A stretch of 64,000 nucleotides of DNA from Chryseobacterium flavum (lineage in GTDB: Bacteria; Bacteroidota; Bacteroidia; Flavobacteriales; Weeksellaceae). Shown here piece by piece: positions 8,676 to 16,966 of this stretch. Within the stretch, counting starts at the first letter, position 1. Every line of letters begins with the position of its first letter. The stretch lies in assembly GCF_003385595.1 (NCBI RefSeq), contig NZ_QNUE01000001.1, forward strand, positions 248,001 to 312,000. Reading direction: 5' to 3'. The translations under genes and the position numbers were made by a program. A model generated the notes under the pieces. The model saw only the letters and a program-made list of their open reading frames with translations, did not search any database and was not told where the DNA came from.

Positions 8676-11006
8676 ATGCAAACATCCTTTTTTAAAATTA
8701 CCGCAGCCACTGCTGCGCTCTGTTTCAGCACCTTTGTACTCGCACAGCAGACCTATTCCGTAAGCGGAACGGTGAAAGACAAAAAGAATGGTGAACTGCT
8801 GATCGGAGTCACGGTAAAAGTAAGTGAAGACCCTTCCATCAATGTGATTGCCAATGAATACGGATTCTATTCTTTATCCTTACCGCAAGGAAATTATACG
8901 ATTGTGATTTCCAGTCCCGGATATAAAGATTTTGAACAACAGGTCACTGTAAATCAAAACCTGAAACTTGATCTACCGCTTGTCCCGCAGGATACCCCTT
9001 CCAAAGCCATTGATGAAGTAGTGATCACCGGTATTAAAAAAGACAAAAATCTTTCTACCGCTCAGATGGGAACTGAAACCCTGAACATTAAAAGTATAGA
9101 AAAACTGCCCGTTCTTTTCGGGGAAAAGGATGTTATGAAAACAATACAGCTGTTGCCCGGCATCAAAAGCAATGGTGAAGGAAGCAGCGGATTCAGTGTA
9201 CGGGGAGGTGCTACCGATCAGAATCTTATCTTACTGGATGAAGCACCGGTGTATAATGCTTCTCATTTGCTGGGCTTTTTCAGTACTTTTAACAGTGATG
9301 CCCTGAAAGATGCCAGCATTATTAAAGGAAACAGCCCTGCCCAATATGGAGGCCGCCTTTCTTCCGTACTGGATGTTAAAATGAAGGACGGAAACAATCA
9401 GGATTACAATGTAAACGGAGGAATCGGGCTGATCAGCAGCAGACTGAGCGTAGAAGGACCTATCCAAAAGGAAAAATCTTCATTCATTGTGTCTGGCAGA
9501 AGGACCTATGCTGACCTGTTTCTTAAAGCCAATAAGGATTACAAAGACAATAAGCTGTACTTCTATGATCTTAACCTGAAAGCCAATTACCGGGTTAATG
9601 AAAACAACCGCCTGTACCTGTCCGGATATTTTGGAAGAGATGTTCTGGGATTGGGTAACACATTCTCAACTGATTGGGGAAATACCACTGCTACCCTACG
9701 CTGGAACAGCATTATCAGCAGTAAATTATTCTCCAATACTTCCCTGATTTACAGCAATTATGATTACAAGATCAGTCTGAAAAGTAATGATAATGTATTT
9801 GATATGAACTCAAGAATACGGGACTGGAACCTTAAGCAGGATTTTACCTGGTTTGCCGGAAACAGGCATTCAGTCCGTTTTGGTCTGCAGTCCATTTATC
9901 ATACTATTACCCCAAGCAGTGCTTCCGGAACCAGTGTGAGCAGTTTTCCAAGAAATCCAAGGTATTCATGGGAAAATGCACTCTACATCAATGATGATTT
10001 TAAAGCTACAGAAAAGCTGACTATTAATTATGGGATCAGACTTTCTCTGTTCAGTGTACTCGGAGGAGACACGTTCAATACTTATGAAAACGGAGTTCTT
10101 ATCAGCAGCCGTTTTTTAGAAAAGGGAAAATTCGGAAAAACTTACGTCAACCCTGAGCCCCGTATTACAGCCAATTACCGCATCAATGAAGTGAGTAGTA
10201 TAAAAGGAGGTTATTCCCGGAATACGCAAAACCTTCACCTTCTCAGCAACAGCAACAGTGGAAATCCTACCGACCAGTGGATAGGAAGCAGCTATAGTGT
10301 AAAGCCTGAAATTGCAGACCAGATCAGCGCAGGCTACAGCAGAAATTTCAAAAACAATAATTATGAACTCAATGCTGAGATCTATTACAAATCCATGCAA
10401 AATCAGATCGACTTCAAAAACGGAGCCCAGATCTCTTTTGATACCGGATCTGATGTAGAAAGTGAATTGCTGTTCGGAAAAGGAAGAGCTTACGGGCTTG
10501 AGCTTATCGCCAAAAAGAAAAGCGGAAAACTGACCGGCTGGATTTCCTATACGCTTTCCAAAACAGAAAGAAAGATAAACGGGATCAATAATAATGAGTG
10601 GTACAACGCCAGAATGGATAAAACGCACGATCTTTCCATCGTAGCAACCTATCAGCTGAATCCGAAATGGTCTTTTTCAGGACTTTTCCTCTACAGTACA
10701 GGAAATGCAGTCACCTTTCCTACCGGAAAATATGAACTGAACGGGCAGACCATATTCCAGTACAGCAACAGGAATGCAGACCGTATGCCGGCGTACCACA
10801 GGATGGATCTGAGCGCTACTTATGAGCCGGAATCCAATAAGCGCTTCAAAGGCTCGTGGACATTTGGGATCTATAATCTTTACGGACGTGAAAATGCCTA
10901 TACCATCACCTTTGAAGACAACCCGAATAACCCGGGAACAACCCGTGCCATGCAGACCTCATTATTCCGCTGGGTTCCCAACATTACTTATAATTTCAAA
11001 TTCTAA
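8676..11006 (+). CDS. TonB-dependent receptor with carboxypeptidase-regulatory-like N-domain
   Basis: The 776-aa protein has a signal peptide (ends near LAQQTYSV, residue 23), a CarboxypepD_reg-like domain (about 25-105, YSVSGTVKDKKNGELLIGVTV), a plug domain (about 130-240, with KTIQLLPGIKSNGEG and SGFSVRGGATDQNLILLD), and a C-terminal 22-strand-type barrel ending in the aromatic motif ITYNFKF. It imports a ligand across the outer membrane using TonB energy; the substrate cannot be deduced. The next gene starts 3 bp downstream and encodes a DUF4249 lipoprotein, a typical companion in Bacteroidetes. The start at 8676 gives the signal peptide directly. Confidence 0.93.
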   Translation: MQTSFFKITAATAALCFSTFVLAQQTYSVSGTVKDKKNGELLIGVTVKVSEDPSINVIANEYGFYSLSLPQGNYTIVISSPGYKDFEQQVTVNQNLKLDLPLVPQDTPSKAIDEVVITGIKKDKNLSTAQMGTETLNIKSIEKLPVLFGEKDVMKTIQLLPGIKSNGEGSSGFSVRGGATDQNLILLDEAPVYNASHLLGFFSTFNSDALKDASIIKGNSPAQYGGRLSSVLDVKMKDGNNQDYNVNGGIGLISSRLSVEGPIQKEKSSFIVSGRRTYADLFLKANKDYKDNKLYFYDLNLKANYRVNENNRLYLSGYFGRDVLGLGNTFSTDWGNTTATLRWNSIISSKLFSNTSLIYSNYDYKISLKSNDNVFDMNSRIRDWNLKQDFTWFAGNRHSVRFGLQSIYHTITPSSASGTSVSSFPRNPRYSWENALYINDDFKATEKLTINYGIRLSLFSVLGGDTFNTYENGVLISSRFLEKGKFGKTYVNPEPRITANYRINEVSSIKGGYSRNTQNLHLLSNSNSGNPTDQWIGSSYSVKPEIADQISAGYSRNFKNNNYELNAEIYYKSMQNQIDFKNGAQISFDTGSDVESELLFGKGRAYGLELIAKKKSGKLTGWISYTLSKTERKINGINNNEWYNARMDKTHDLSIVATYQLNPKWSFSGLFLYSTGNAVTFPTGKYELNGQTIFQYSNRNADRMPAYHRMDLSATYEPESNKRFKGSWTFGIYNLYGRENAYTITFEDNPNNPGTTRAMQTSLFRWVPNITYNFKF

Positions 11007-11009
11007 ATC

Positions 11010-11807
11010 ATGAAAAATACATTTCTTATCATATTATCCCTGTTCGCTTTATCCTCCTGCCAGAAAGAAATCGACCTGGACCTGGATGACCAGAGCGGAA
11101 ATATTGTTATTGAAGGCAATATTACAGATCAGGCCGGGCCCTATACTGTAAGAATAACAAAATCCGTTGCCGTTTCCCAAAACAACCAATATCCGGCTAT
11201 TACCGACGCAAAAGTAACTTTGAGTGACAATACCGGACAAACAGAAATTCTCCAGTACATTGGCCAGGGACAATACCAGACCTCAGCTTTTACAGGTGTG
11301 CCGGGCAGAACCTATACCCTGAACGTACAGGCGGAAGGAAAACAATACACTGCACAAAGTACAATGCCGGAGGCGGTTCCTTTTGAAGGACTGCAGCAGG
11401 ACTCCTTTATTTTCGGAGATAAAACAAGCTATACCCTTTTACCTATCTTTACAGATCCTGCAGCTTTGGGGAACCGGTATCTTTTCAGTTTTACCATCAA
11501 TCATTTAACCAGGAAGACCCTCAATGTATTTTCAGACAATGTGAATAACGGACTTCCCAACCAGCGCCCGCTGATGCTTCCTAATGATGACAACGACGGG
11601 AATGACCATGAAGTGGTAGCAGGCGATACCATCCATGTTGAAATGCAGAGTATTGACCCTAATATATTTACCTACTACAGCGCCCTCCTTGATATTTCAG
11701 GAGGTGGAGGGGTTACCCCTGCCAATCCTCCGAGCAACATCAGTAACGGAGCCTTAGGGTATTTCTCTGCCCATACGGAAAGCAGAAGGAGTTATATCAT
11801 CCAGTAG
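11010..11807 (+). CDS. DUF4249 family lipoprotein, partner of the TonB receptor
   Basis: The 265-aa product has a lipobox LSSC (Cys17) followed by QKEIDLDLDDQSGNIVIEG, the standard start of DUF4249 proteins. It continues with beta-rich modules (VRITKSVAVSQNNQYPAITDAKVTLSD). DUF4249 lipoproteins occur next to TonB-dependent receptors and probably sit on the outer face of the outer membrane as accessory ligand-binding lids, which is family knowledge plus inference. The 3-bp gap to the receptor indicates an operon. The C-terminus ends at NGALGYFSAHTESRRSYIIQ, so the family domain is complete. Confidence 0.88.
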   Translation: MKNTFLIILSLFALSSCQKEIDLDLDDQSGNIVIEGNITDQAGPYTVRITKSVAVSQNNQYPAITDAKVTLSDNTGQTEILQYIGQGQYQTSAFTGVPGRTYTLNVQAEGKQYTAQSTMPEAVPFEGLQQDSFIFGDKTSYTLLPIFTDPAALGNRYLFSFTINHLTRKTLNVFSDNVNNGLPNQRPLMLPNDDNDGNDHEVVAGDTIHVEMQSIDPNIFTYYSALLDISGGGGVTPANPPSNISNGALGYFSAHTESRRSYIIQ

Positions 11808-11828
11808 CTAAACCCGACCATCCATAGC

Positions 11829-11863
11829 AAAAAGCTGTTCTGAAATACCGGAACAGCTTTTTT
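11829..11863. terminator. Bidirectional terminator between convergent genes
   Basis: Arms aaaaagctgttc and gaacagctttttt enclose a short loop, with A-run and T-run on the two sides. It serves the DUF4249 gene and the convergent DUF1275 gene, whose stop codon it touches. Confidence 0.85.
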
Positions 11864-12590
11864 ATAATCTAAGTTTTCTTTTCAGGGCATAATAACGGTA
11901 TAACACCTTATCATACCGGATAATTAAGATCATTAGTCCTGCTGCATACAAAAGTGTTTTCAGATGCAGTATTTTATACAACAATCCTCCAATCATGCAG
12001 CCGCTGAAAAAACAGATAATAATAACCAGCTTCAGCATAATATTTTTTTTCAACTGCCTATATCCGTTTTCTTCATGTTTAAAAAACAGCTTTGACAGCT
12101 CTATACCCAGATCGGTAAAAAGCCCGGTAAGATGTGTGGTTCTTACTACAGACTGCGAGACTCTTGTGACCAGGGAATTCTGTAGTCCCATCGCAAAAAG
12201 CAGCAGTGCAGCAATGGTGTAGGCAGAAACTGTAATGCCCAGCTTTTTGATATCTGATAGTCCTGCAAAACCAAGGATCAGGATTTCAATAACGAGGGGA
12301 ATAAGATGTGGACGAAGTTTTTTACGGCCGGAAGAAAACTCCACAATCAGACTTGAACAGAAAGCCCCGGCCAGAAAAAACAGAATATATAAAAGGTATA
12401 CCAATGCATTACTGTAATTCTTAAGAAATATCTCTTCGGAGAAGAAAGCAAAGTGCCCCGTTATATTGGTTGTCAGTATATTCACAGACAATACTCCCGT
12501 AATATTTACAATCCCGGCAACAAATGAAAGGGCTGAAGCCAGTTTAAGGTTGTGAAAATAAGTCCGGTTTTTTCCTCTGTGCCTGAACAT
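11862..12590 (-). CDS. DUF1275 (YoaK-like) membrane protein
   Basis: The 242-aa protein has about six hydrophobic segments. It shows features of the DUF1275/YoaK family: an N-terminal helix with LSFVAGIVNITGVL, then TTNITGHFAFFSE, GLQNSLVTRVSQSVVRTTHLTG in the middle (family signature around QN...R..THLTG), and DLGIELSKLFF. Family members are inner-membrane proteins of unknown function, sometimes suspected transporters. The convergent terminator overlaps its 3' end. It lies 55 bp downstream of the cysteine synthase-like gene on the same strand, so the two may be transcribed together, though nothing links their functions. Confidence 0.85.
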   Translation of the reverse strand: MFRHRGKNRTYFHNLKLASALSFVAGIVNITGVLSVNILTTNITGHFAFFSEEIFLKNYSNALVYLLYILFFLAGAFCSSLIVEFSSGRKKLRPHLIPLVIEILILGFAGLSDIKKLGITVSAYTIAALLLFAMGLQNSLVTRVSQSVVRTTHLTGLFTDLGIELSKLFFKHEENGYRQLKKNIMLKLVIIICFFSGCMIGGLLYKILHLKTLLYAAGLMILIIRYDKVLYRYYALKRKLRL

Positions 12591-12644
12591 AACAAAATTC
12601 TAAACAGTTCAATTTCCAAATGATCTTATAACTATGATATGCAG

Positions 12645-13652
12645 TTACAGGACTTCTTCAAGGTTTTGTATACTGAAGCCCTGAGACTCCATCCACTCAT
12701 CATTATATATTTTCGAAATATAACGTGATCCATGATCGGGAAAAATGAGCACTACAATATCTTCTGCGGAAAATGTGTGGCTTTCAGAATATTGTTTTAA
12801 AGCCTGTACTACGGCTCCTGTGGTATAGCCTCCCATAACTCCTTCTTTCAGCGCTGTTTCCCTGGCTGCAAAAGCGGAATTTTCATCATTCACCCGAATA
12901 AATTCATCTATCTGATCAAATAATAACGCTCCGGGAATAAGATTTTTACCCAGTCCTTCAATCTGGTAAGAATGAATTTCATTATAATTAATGACTCCGG
13001 TTTCATGATATGTTTTCAGAACAGATCCATCAGCATCTACCCCTATTACCTTAATATCAGGGTTTTGTTCTTTTAAAAATTTTGCTGTCCCGGACAAGGT
13101 TCCACCGGTACCGCAACATGCAAAGATATGGGTGATCTTTCCTTTTGTCTGTTTCCATATTTCAGGACCTGTACCCGTATAATGGGCCTCAATATTCAAT
13201 TCATTAAAATACTGGTTGATATAAATGGATTCCGGAGTTTCTGCGGCAATTCTTTTAGCAACTTCGTAGTAAGATCTGGGATCATCAGCAGGCACATCCG
13301 CCGGGCATACATATACTTTCGCTCCTAAAGCTTTTAAATAGGCAATTTTTTCAGGTTTGGTCTTATTACTGACCGCCAGTATACACCGGTAACCTTTAAT
13401 AATGCTGATCATGGCTATGGAAAATCCGGTATTTCCTGAAGTGGTTTCTACAATGGTTGCTCCTGGCTTTAAAACTCCTTTTTTCTCAGCAGTCTCTATG
13501 ATATGGGCAGCGATTCTGTCTTTGGTAGAATGTCCCGGATTACAGGATTCAAGTTTAGCATATACAGCAGCGGGAACCTCCTTCATAATCCCGTTTAGTT
13601 TTACAAGAGGCGTATTCCCGATCAGCTCTAAAATATTATCAAATACATTCAT
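12645..13652 (-). CDS. PLP-dependent cysteine synthase / cystathionine beta-synthase family enzyme
   Basis: The 335-aa protein has the tryptophan synthase beta-superfamily fold: LIGNTPLVKL (10-19), PLP-binding lysine in NPGHSTKDR (Lys44; usually SVKDR), the substrate loop TTSGNTGF (69-76), and the phosphate-binding glycine loop CCGTGGTLSGT (about 174-184). No CBS domain follows, so it is either an O-acetylserine sulfhydrylase or a short cystathionine beta-synthase; the HSTKDR spelling and the FPDHGSRY tail fit the latter subgroup. It acts in the cytoplasm in sulfur amino-acid metabolism. A Crp-family regulator is divergently encoded 400 bp away and could control it (inference). Confidence 0.85.
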   Translation of the reverse strand: MNVFDNILELIGNTPLVKLNGIMKEVPAAVYAKLESCNPGHSTKDRIAAHIIETAEKKGVLKPGATIVETTSGNTGFSIAMISIIKGYRCILAVSNKTKPEKIAYLKALGAKVYVCPADVPADDPRSYYEVAKRIAAETPESIYINQYFNELNIEAHYTGTGPEIWKQTKGKITHIFACCGTGGTLSGTAKFLKEQNPDIKVIGVDADGSVLKTYHETGVINYNEIHSYQIEGLGKNLIPGALLFDQIDEFIRVNDENSAFAARETALKEGVMGGYTTGAVVQALKQYSESHTFSAEDIVVLIFPDHGSRYISKIYNDEWMESQGFSIQNLEEVL

Positions 13653-13946
13653 TATTTACTACTCTGGCTACCTGCTTTAAAAGGGGATATATCTTTTCAG
13701 AAAAGAGTGAAAAACTGGATAAAATAAATAAGTAAAAAAAAAAATAATTTAGAAATGTCAGAGGGTAACCGTTAAAAACATATCAACTTAAATTTTTATC
13801 CAGTGCTTTTATATCCTTACTTCAGGTAAGCATTTATTATTCATGAACGGCCAGTGTTTTTCCCTGTATATGCGGAAAGATCTGTAAAAAGGTTCCGGCA
13901 TCTGCACAATCAGAGATATTCTCCGGCCATTTCAAAATCTATTTTA

Positions 13947-13954
13947 TACTTTTG
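13947..13954 (+). promoter_or_regulatory. Candidate -7 promoter element (TACTTTTG) for the Crp-family gene
   Basis: Matches TAnnTTTG; the start codon at 14059 is about 105 bp downstream. The rest of the 405-bp divergent region 13653-14058 shows no gene. Confidence 0.4.
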
Positions 13955-14058
13955 TAAAAGTAACCTCTTTGGTTAAAAAATTTAGTGAGATAAATCTGCT
14001 TAAAATGTGATTTAAGTTAAAAAAATGAACGTTTTCCAATAGTCCTGATATAACAATT

Positions 14059-14745
14059 ATGATCTCAAAGTTTACCTTTAACAATCAATATCTTTTTGAT
14101 GAACTTCCCGAATATGACAAGAATTTACTGCTGAAGGCAATGAAGACCAAGAATTACCGGAAAGATGAGGCCGTATTTGCTGACGGTACAAAACCCAATG
14201 GAATTTACTATCTCAATGAAGGTAAAATAAAGAAATACAAGGTAGATAATGACGGCCGGGAACAGATTATCTATATCTACAGTTCAGGAGAATTCTTCGG
14301 ATATTCTGCAATATTGAGTAATGAATCCTATGGGGATACCACCACCACACTGGAAAATTCTGTTATCTCATTCATTCCGAAAGACAGTTTTCTGGAAATC
14401 ATGGATCAGTCCCCGGTGTTTTCCAGATTATTACTGAAATCTTTAAGCCATGAGTTTAGTGTGATGGCCAACCTTATTGCCGTTCTGTCCCACCGCACTG
14501 TCAGGGAAAGGGCCGCCCTAAGCTTACTGATCCTTCATGATAAATATAAAACGAATGCTCCTCATGAAACAGAAGTCCTGATTTCCTTATCCCGTGTTGA
14601 TCTTGCCAATATGGTGGGAACCGCAAGGGAAACCCTGGCCCGAATTATCAATGATTTCAAGCAGGAAAAGCTGATCAGAACAGAAGGAAGAAAAATAAAA
14701 ATTACTGATTTTAAGCAATTAATCCATATCGCAAACTTCTACTGA
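14059..14745 (+). CDS. Crp/Fnr family transcriptional regulator
   Basis: The 228-aa protein has a cyclic-nucleotide-binding-like beta-roll (about 15-125, with GIYYLNEGKIKKYKVD and EFFGYSAIL) and a C-terminal winged HTH (about 150-222, ISLSRVDLANMVGTARETLA then RIINDFKQEKLI). No cysteine cluster for an iron-sulfur centre is present, so it is Crp-like rather than Fnr-like. It probably activates or represses nearby genes in response to an unidentified ligand. It is divergent from the cysteine synthase-like gene and convergent with the Ntn-hydrolase gene. Confidence 0.88.
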   Translation: MISKFTFNNQYLFDELPEYDKNLLLKAMKTKNYRKDEAVFADGTKPNGIYYLNEGKIKKYKVDNDGREQIIYIYSSGEFFGYSAILSNESYGDTTTTLENSVISFIPKDSFLEIMDQSPVFSRLLLKSLSHEFSVMANLIAVLSHRTVRERAALSLLILHDKYKTNAPHETEVLISLSRVDLANMVGTARETLARIINDFKQEKLIRTEGRKIKITDFKQLIHIANFY

Positions 14746-14758
14746 TCCGGAGCTGCAT

Positions 14759-15949
14759 TTAGTTTTTACCTCCCTCTTTTTCCATAGCCTGCCTAATTTT
14801 GACAAGCATATCGATCGCATTCAGATTTTTTGGGTTCAGAGATAAAGATTTACCGTAATTGAGAATAGCGGCATTATAATCTTTGGCTACCCAGTATGCT
14901 TCTCCGAGACTGTCGAACAAATTGGCATCTCCGGGGTACATTTCCGTAGCGAAAGTGAAGATCTTTATAGCTCCGTTTACCTGCTTTTTATCGCGCATCC
15001 ATTCATATCCTATATAATTACTGAGCCATACCAGCCCGGAAGCAGACCTGTATTTTTCAATTTCGTCCCTGGATTTACCAGCCGTTCCTTTTGTCCAGAG
15101 TTCCCTGATATATCCTGCCGGATCATTGGGATTATTATATTTTTTATAAAATGCTACCCCTTCGGCAGATTCCGGAAACAGCTCTGCCATCATATAGGAA
15201 TGCGCCCCTTTCTTCAGCTCATCTTTCAGATTAATTTCCACGGAATGACCGAAATCATGGTGCAGGAACAGTTGTATAGTTCCTTTATTCAGGTCATAAA
15301 TATTGGTATACTGAGTGTCTTTTACGTGCATCTGATCCATCACCGAAGAACAGAAAGCTGCTGTTCCGGTTGGCTGGTTAGAAGCAAGAAAGCTGATTCC
15401 TTTCATATAATAATCCAGTTTTTTCCTGTCTTCTTCCACAGTACTTTTAGTAGGGTTAAAATTGGACTGGATATAGTATTCCTGCTTCCCGAGGGTGAGT
15501 GCACCGCCTTCTACCAGCAGATATTCGCCCGTTTTATCCACAAACATCATCACACTCGAAGTCAGGAAACTCATATCAATGGTAGACAGGTAATCTTTCA
15601 CCTGATGCACAGTGTGGAAATGACTCATTACCTGCCGAACAATTTCTTTCACAGGCATTTCAATCTTACCCGCCTGTTTGGCCACAGGCATTTCCGGTGT
15701 GGCAAAACCGTCAAAAACCAACCCTGCCTCATTCATTGCGCCCTGTGGAAACCGGTTAATGAATCCCACATAAGCAACTCCGTAGCTGTTCTGCATTTTA
15801 GGTTCAAACCAGATTTCAGCATTCGGGCTTACCCAATCTTCATTGTTTCCTACAATGGTTTTGCCTTTATGGGTCATTTTAAACATACTGCAGCAGTAAG
15901 CAGTATGGCCCAGGACAAGCAGAAAAATAGTTAATAATCTGATTTTCAT
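14759..15949 (-). CDS. Choloylglycine hydrolase-like Ntn hydrolase with C-terminal TPR
   Basis: The 396-aa protein has a signal peptide ending at AYCC. The exposed Cys (19 or 20) in CCSMFKMTHKGK would be the catalytic N-terminal nucleophile of the linear-amide C-N hydrolase family (penicillin V acylase and bile-salt hydrolase relatives); the family motif VGNNEDW (33-39) supplies the conserved Asn/Asp. The C-terminus (about 320-390) contains tetratricopeptide-like helices (ANLFDSLGEAYWVAKDYNAA, SLSLNPKNLNAI), an addition not found in the classic enzymes. It is probably periplasmic and hydrolyses an amide of unknown identity. A TAnnTTTG promoter is 22 bp upstream. Confidence 0.85.
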   Translation of the reverse strand: MKIRLLTIFLLVLGHTAYCCSMFKMTHKGKTIVGNNEDWVSPNAEIWFEPKMQNSYGVAYVGFINRFPQGAMNEAGLVFDGFATPEMPVAKQAGKIEMPVKEIVRQVMSHFHTVHQVKDYLSTIDMSFLTSSVMMFVDKTGEYLLVEGGALTLGKQEYYIQSNFNPTKSTVEEDRKKLDYYMKGISFLASNQPTGTAAFCSSVMDQMHVKDTQYTNIYDLNKGTIQLFLHHDFGHSVEINLKDELKKGAHSYMMAELFPESAEGVAFYKKYNNPNDPAGYIRELWTKGTAGKSRDEIEKYRSASGLVWLSNYIGYEWMRDKKQVNGAIKIFTFATEMYPGDANLFDSLGEAYWVAKDYNAAILNYGKSLSLNPKNLNAIDMLVKIRQAMEKEGGKN

Positions 15950-15970
15950 AGATTAACATTTTAATATTAT

Positions 15971-15978
15971 CAAATTTA
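15971..15978 (-). promoter_or_regulatory. Candidate -7 promoter element for the Ntn-hydrolase gene
   Basis: Reads TAAATTTG on the minus strand, about 22 bp upstream of the ATG at 15949. Confidence 0.45.
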
Positions 15979-16095
15979 GCTAAAAAAAAATATGAAAACC
16001 ATTTATAAAATATAAAAATTCGGATCTGTCCTGACAAGCTGTTGTCACCCAATGCTCCTAGTTTTGCATATAGTATTAAACCTCAATAAGACATT

Positions 16096-16485
16096 ATGAA
16101 ATTAACATCATTAAGAATTATCACAAAAAACATTCAAAAATCTGTTGAATTTTATGAAAAAATAACCGGATTAAAGGCGCAATGGTATACGGAAGATTTT
16201 GCCGAACTTTCCACCGGAACAATTACACTCGCCATCGGAAGTACCCGCACCATGAAGCTTTTCGGTGAAGGGCTTACCGAAATATCAGGATATAAAAACA
16301 GTATTATAGAATTTATGGTCACGAATGTAGAATACGAAAAAATAAAAACACTAACCCATGATATTATGCAGAAGCCTACAACGATGCCGTGGGGTAACCG
16401 TTCTCTTCTGTTCTGCGATCCTGATGGAAACCTGATTAATTTTTTTACTCCTGTAACGCCCGAGGCAATAAAGAAATTCAGTTAA
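16096..16485 (+). CDS. VOC (glyoxalase/bleomycin-resistance fold) family protein
   Basis: The 129-aa single-domain protein has two beta-alpha-beta-beta-beta modules typical of the vicinal oxygen chelate fold: TSLRIITKNIQKSVEFYEKI at residues 3-22 and the closing FCDPDGNLINFFTP (about 108-121). The usual metal ligands His/Glu are partly absent (no His in the first strand), so a non-enzymatic or resistance-type binding role is possible. It is cytoplasmic. It is a lone gene; a terminator-like hairpin lies 245 bp downstream. Confidence 0.8.
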   Translation: MKLTSLRIITKNIQKSVEFYEKITGLKAQWYTEDFAELSTGTITLAIGSTRTMKLFGEGLTEISGYKNSIIEFMVTNVEYEKIKTLTHDIMQKPTTMPWGNRSLLFCDPDGNLINFFTPVTPEAIKKFS

Positions 16486-16682
16486 TCCGGATAAATAACA
16501 CTCCGCCATATTGTACTGATCATCAAATGGTTAAGGTCATTTAATAATTCATTGACCTGCAGGAGAACTTCAAAATGCAGACCCGCCGATCAGTAAGAAA
16601 TAAAAAAGCAGGATTTAAATTATTTTTAAAATTATTTTACTTTTTATGCTGTGAATCATAAAATATCTGGAAATGTGGTACG

Positions 16683-16760
16683 TATTTTTGTATTACCATA
16701 ATTAGTTGTGCTGGTAGCAGTGCAAAATTTAACCCTCCTTAATGGGAGGGTTTTATTTTT
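16683..16760 (+). ncRNA. Candidate small transcript with promoter and terminator
   Basis: A TATTTTTG -7 match (16683-16690) is followed 40 bases later by a clear terminator: arms aaccctcc (16731-16738) and ggagggtt (16745-16752), then ttattttt. No start codon or good frame lies between them, so a short RNA of about 60 nt is possible. The hairpin may instead simply end read-through from the VOC gene. The rest of 16486-16966 holds the gene remnant described next. Confidence 0.35.
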
Positions 16761-16776
16761 GGACCGGAATATTTTA

Positions 16777-16962
16777 TCAGGAAATTTCTGCTTTTTCCTT
16801 TAATTTTTCCAATTCTGATTGTAACATTTCAACCTGCTCTTTCAGAAGGCCAATGTATTCATGATTTTACAGAAAGTACTCAGGAATATTACAATACTGA
16901 TTATAGTTATACTTAAAATAATTTTTTGATTTTAATATCAATTCATGCAGTAACTCTAACAA
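16777..16962 (-). pseudogene. Decayed C-terminal gene remnant with coiled coil
   Basis: On the minus strand a frame ending at 16777-16779 encodes a coiled coil (NHEYIGLLKEQVEMLQSELE, continuing KLKEKAEIS) typical of the C-terminus of Xre-type regulators. One in-frame TAA (16867-16869) interrupts it, and upstream the same frame continues with NYNQYCNIPEYF and ELLLELLHELILKSKN up to the end of the ion-channel gene. No start codon or N-terminal HTH is left. I read it as a regulator whose front was lost. Confidence 0.4.
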
Positions 16963-16966
16963 TAAT

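Noticed and set aside
8491..8685. Minus-strand 64-codon frame before the TonB receptor
   Set aside because: It overlaps the receptor start and the terminator region and has no family features.
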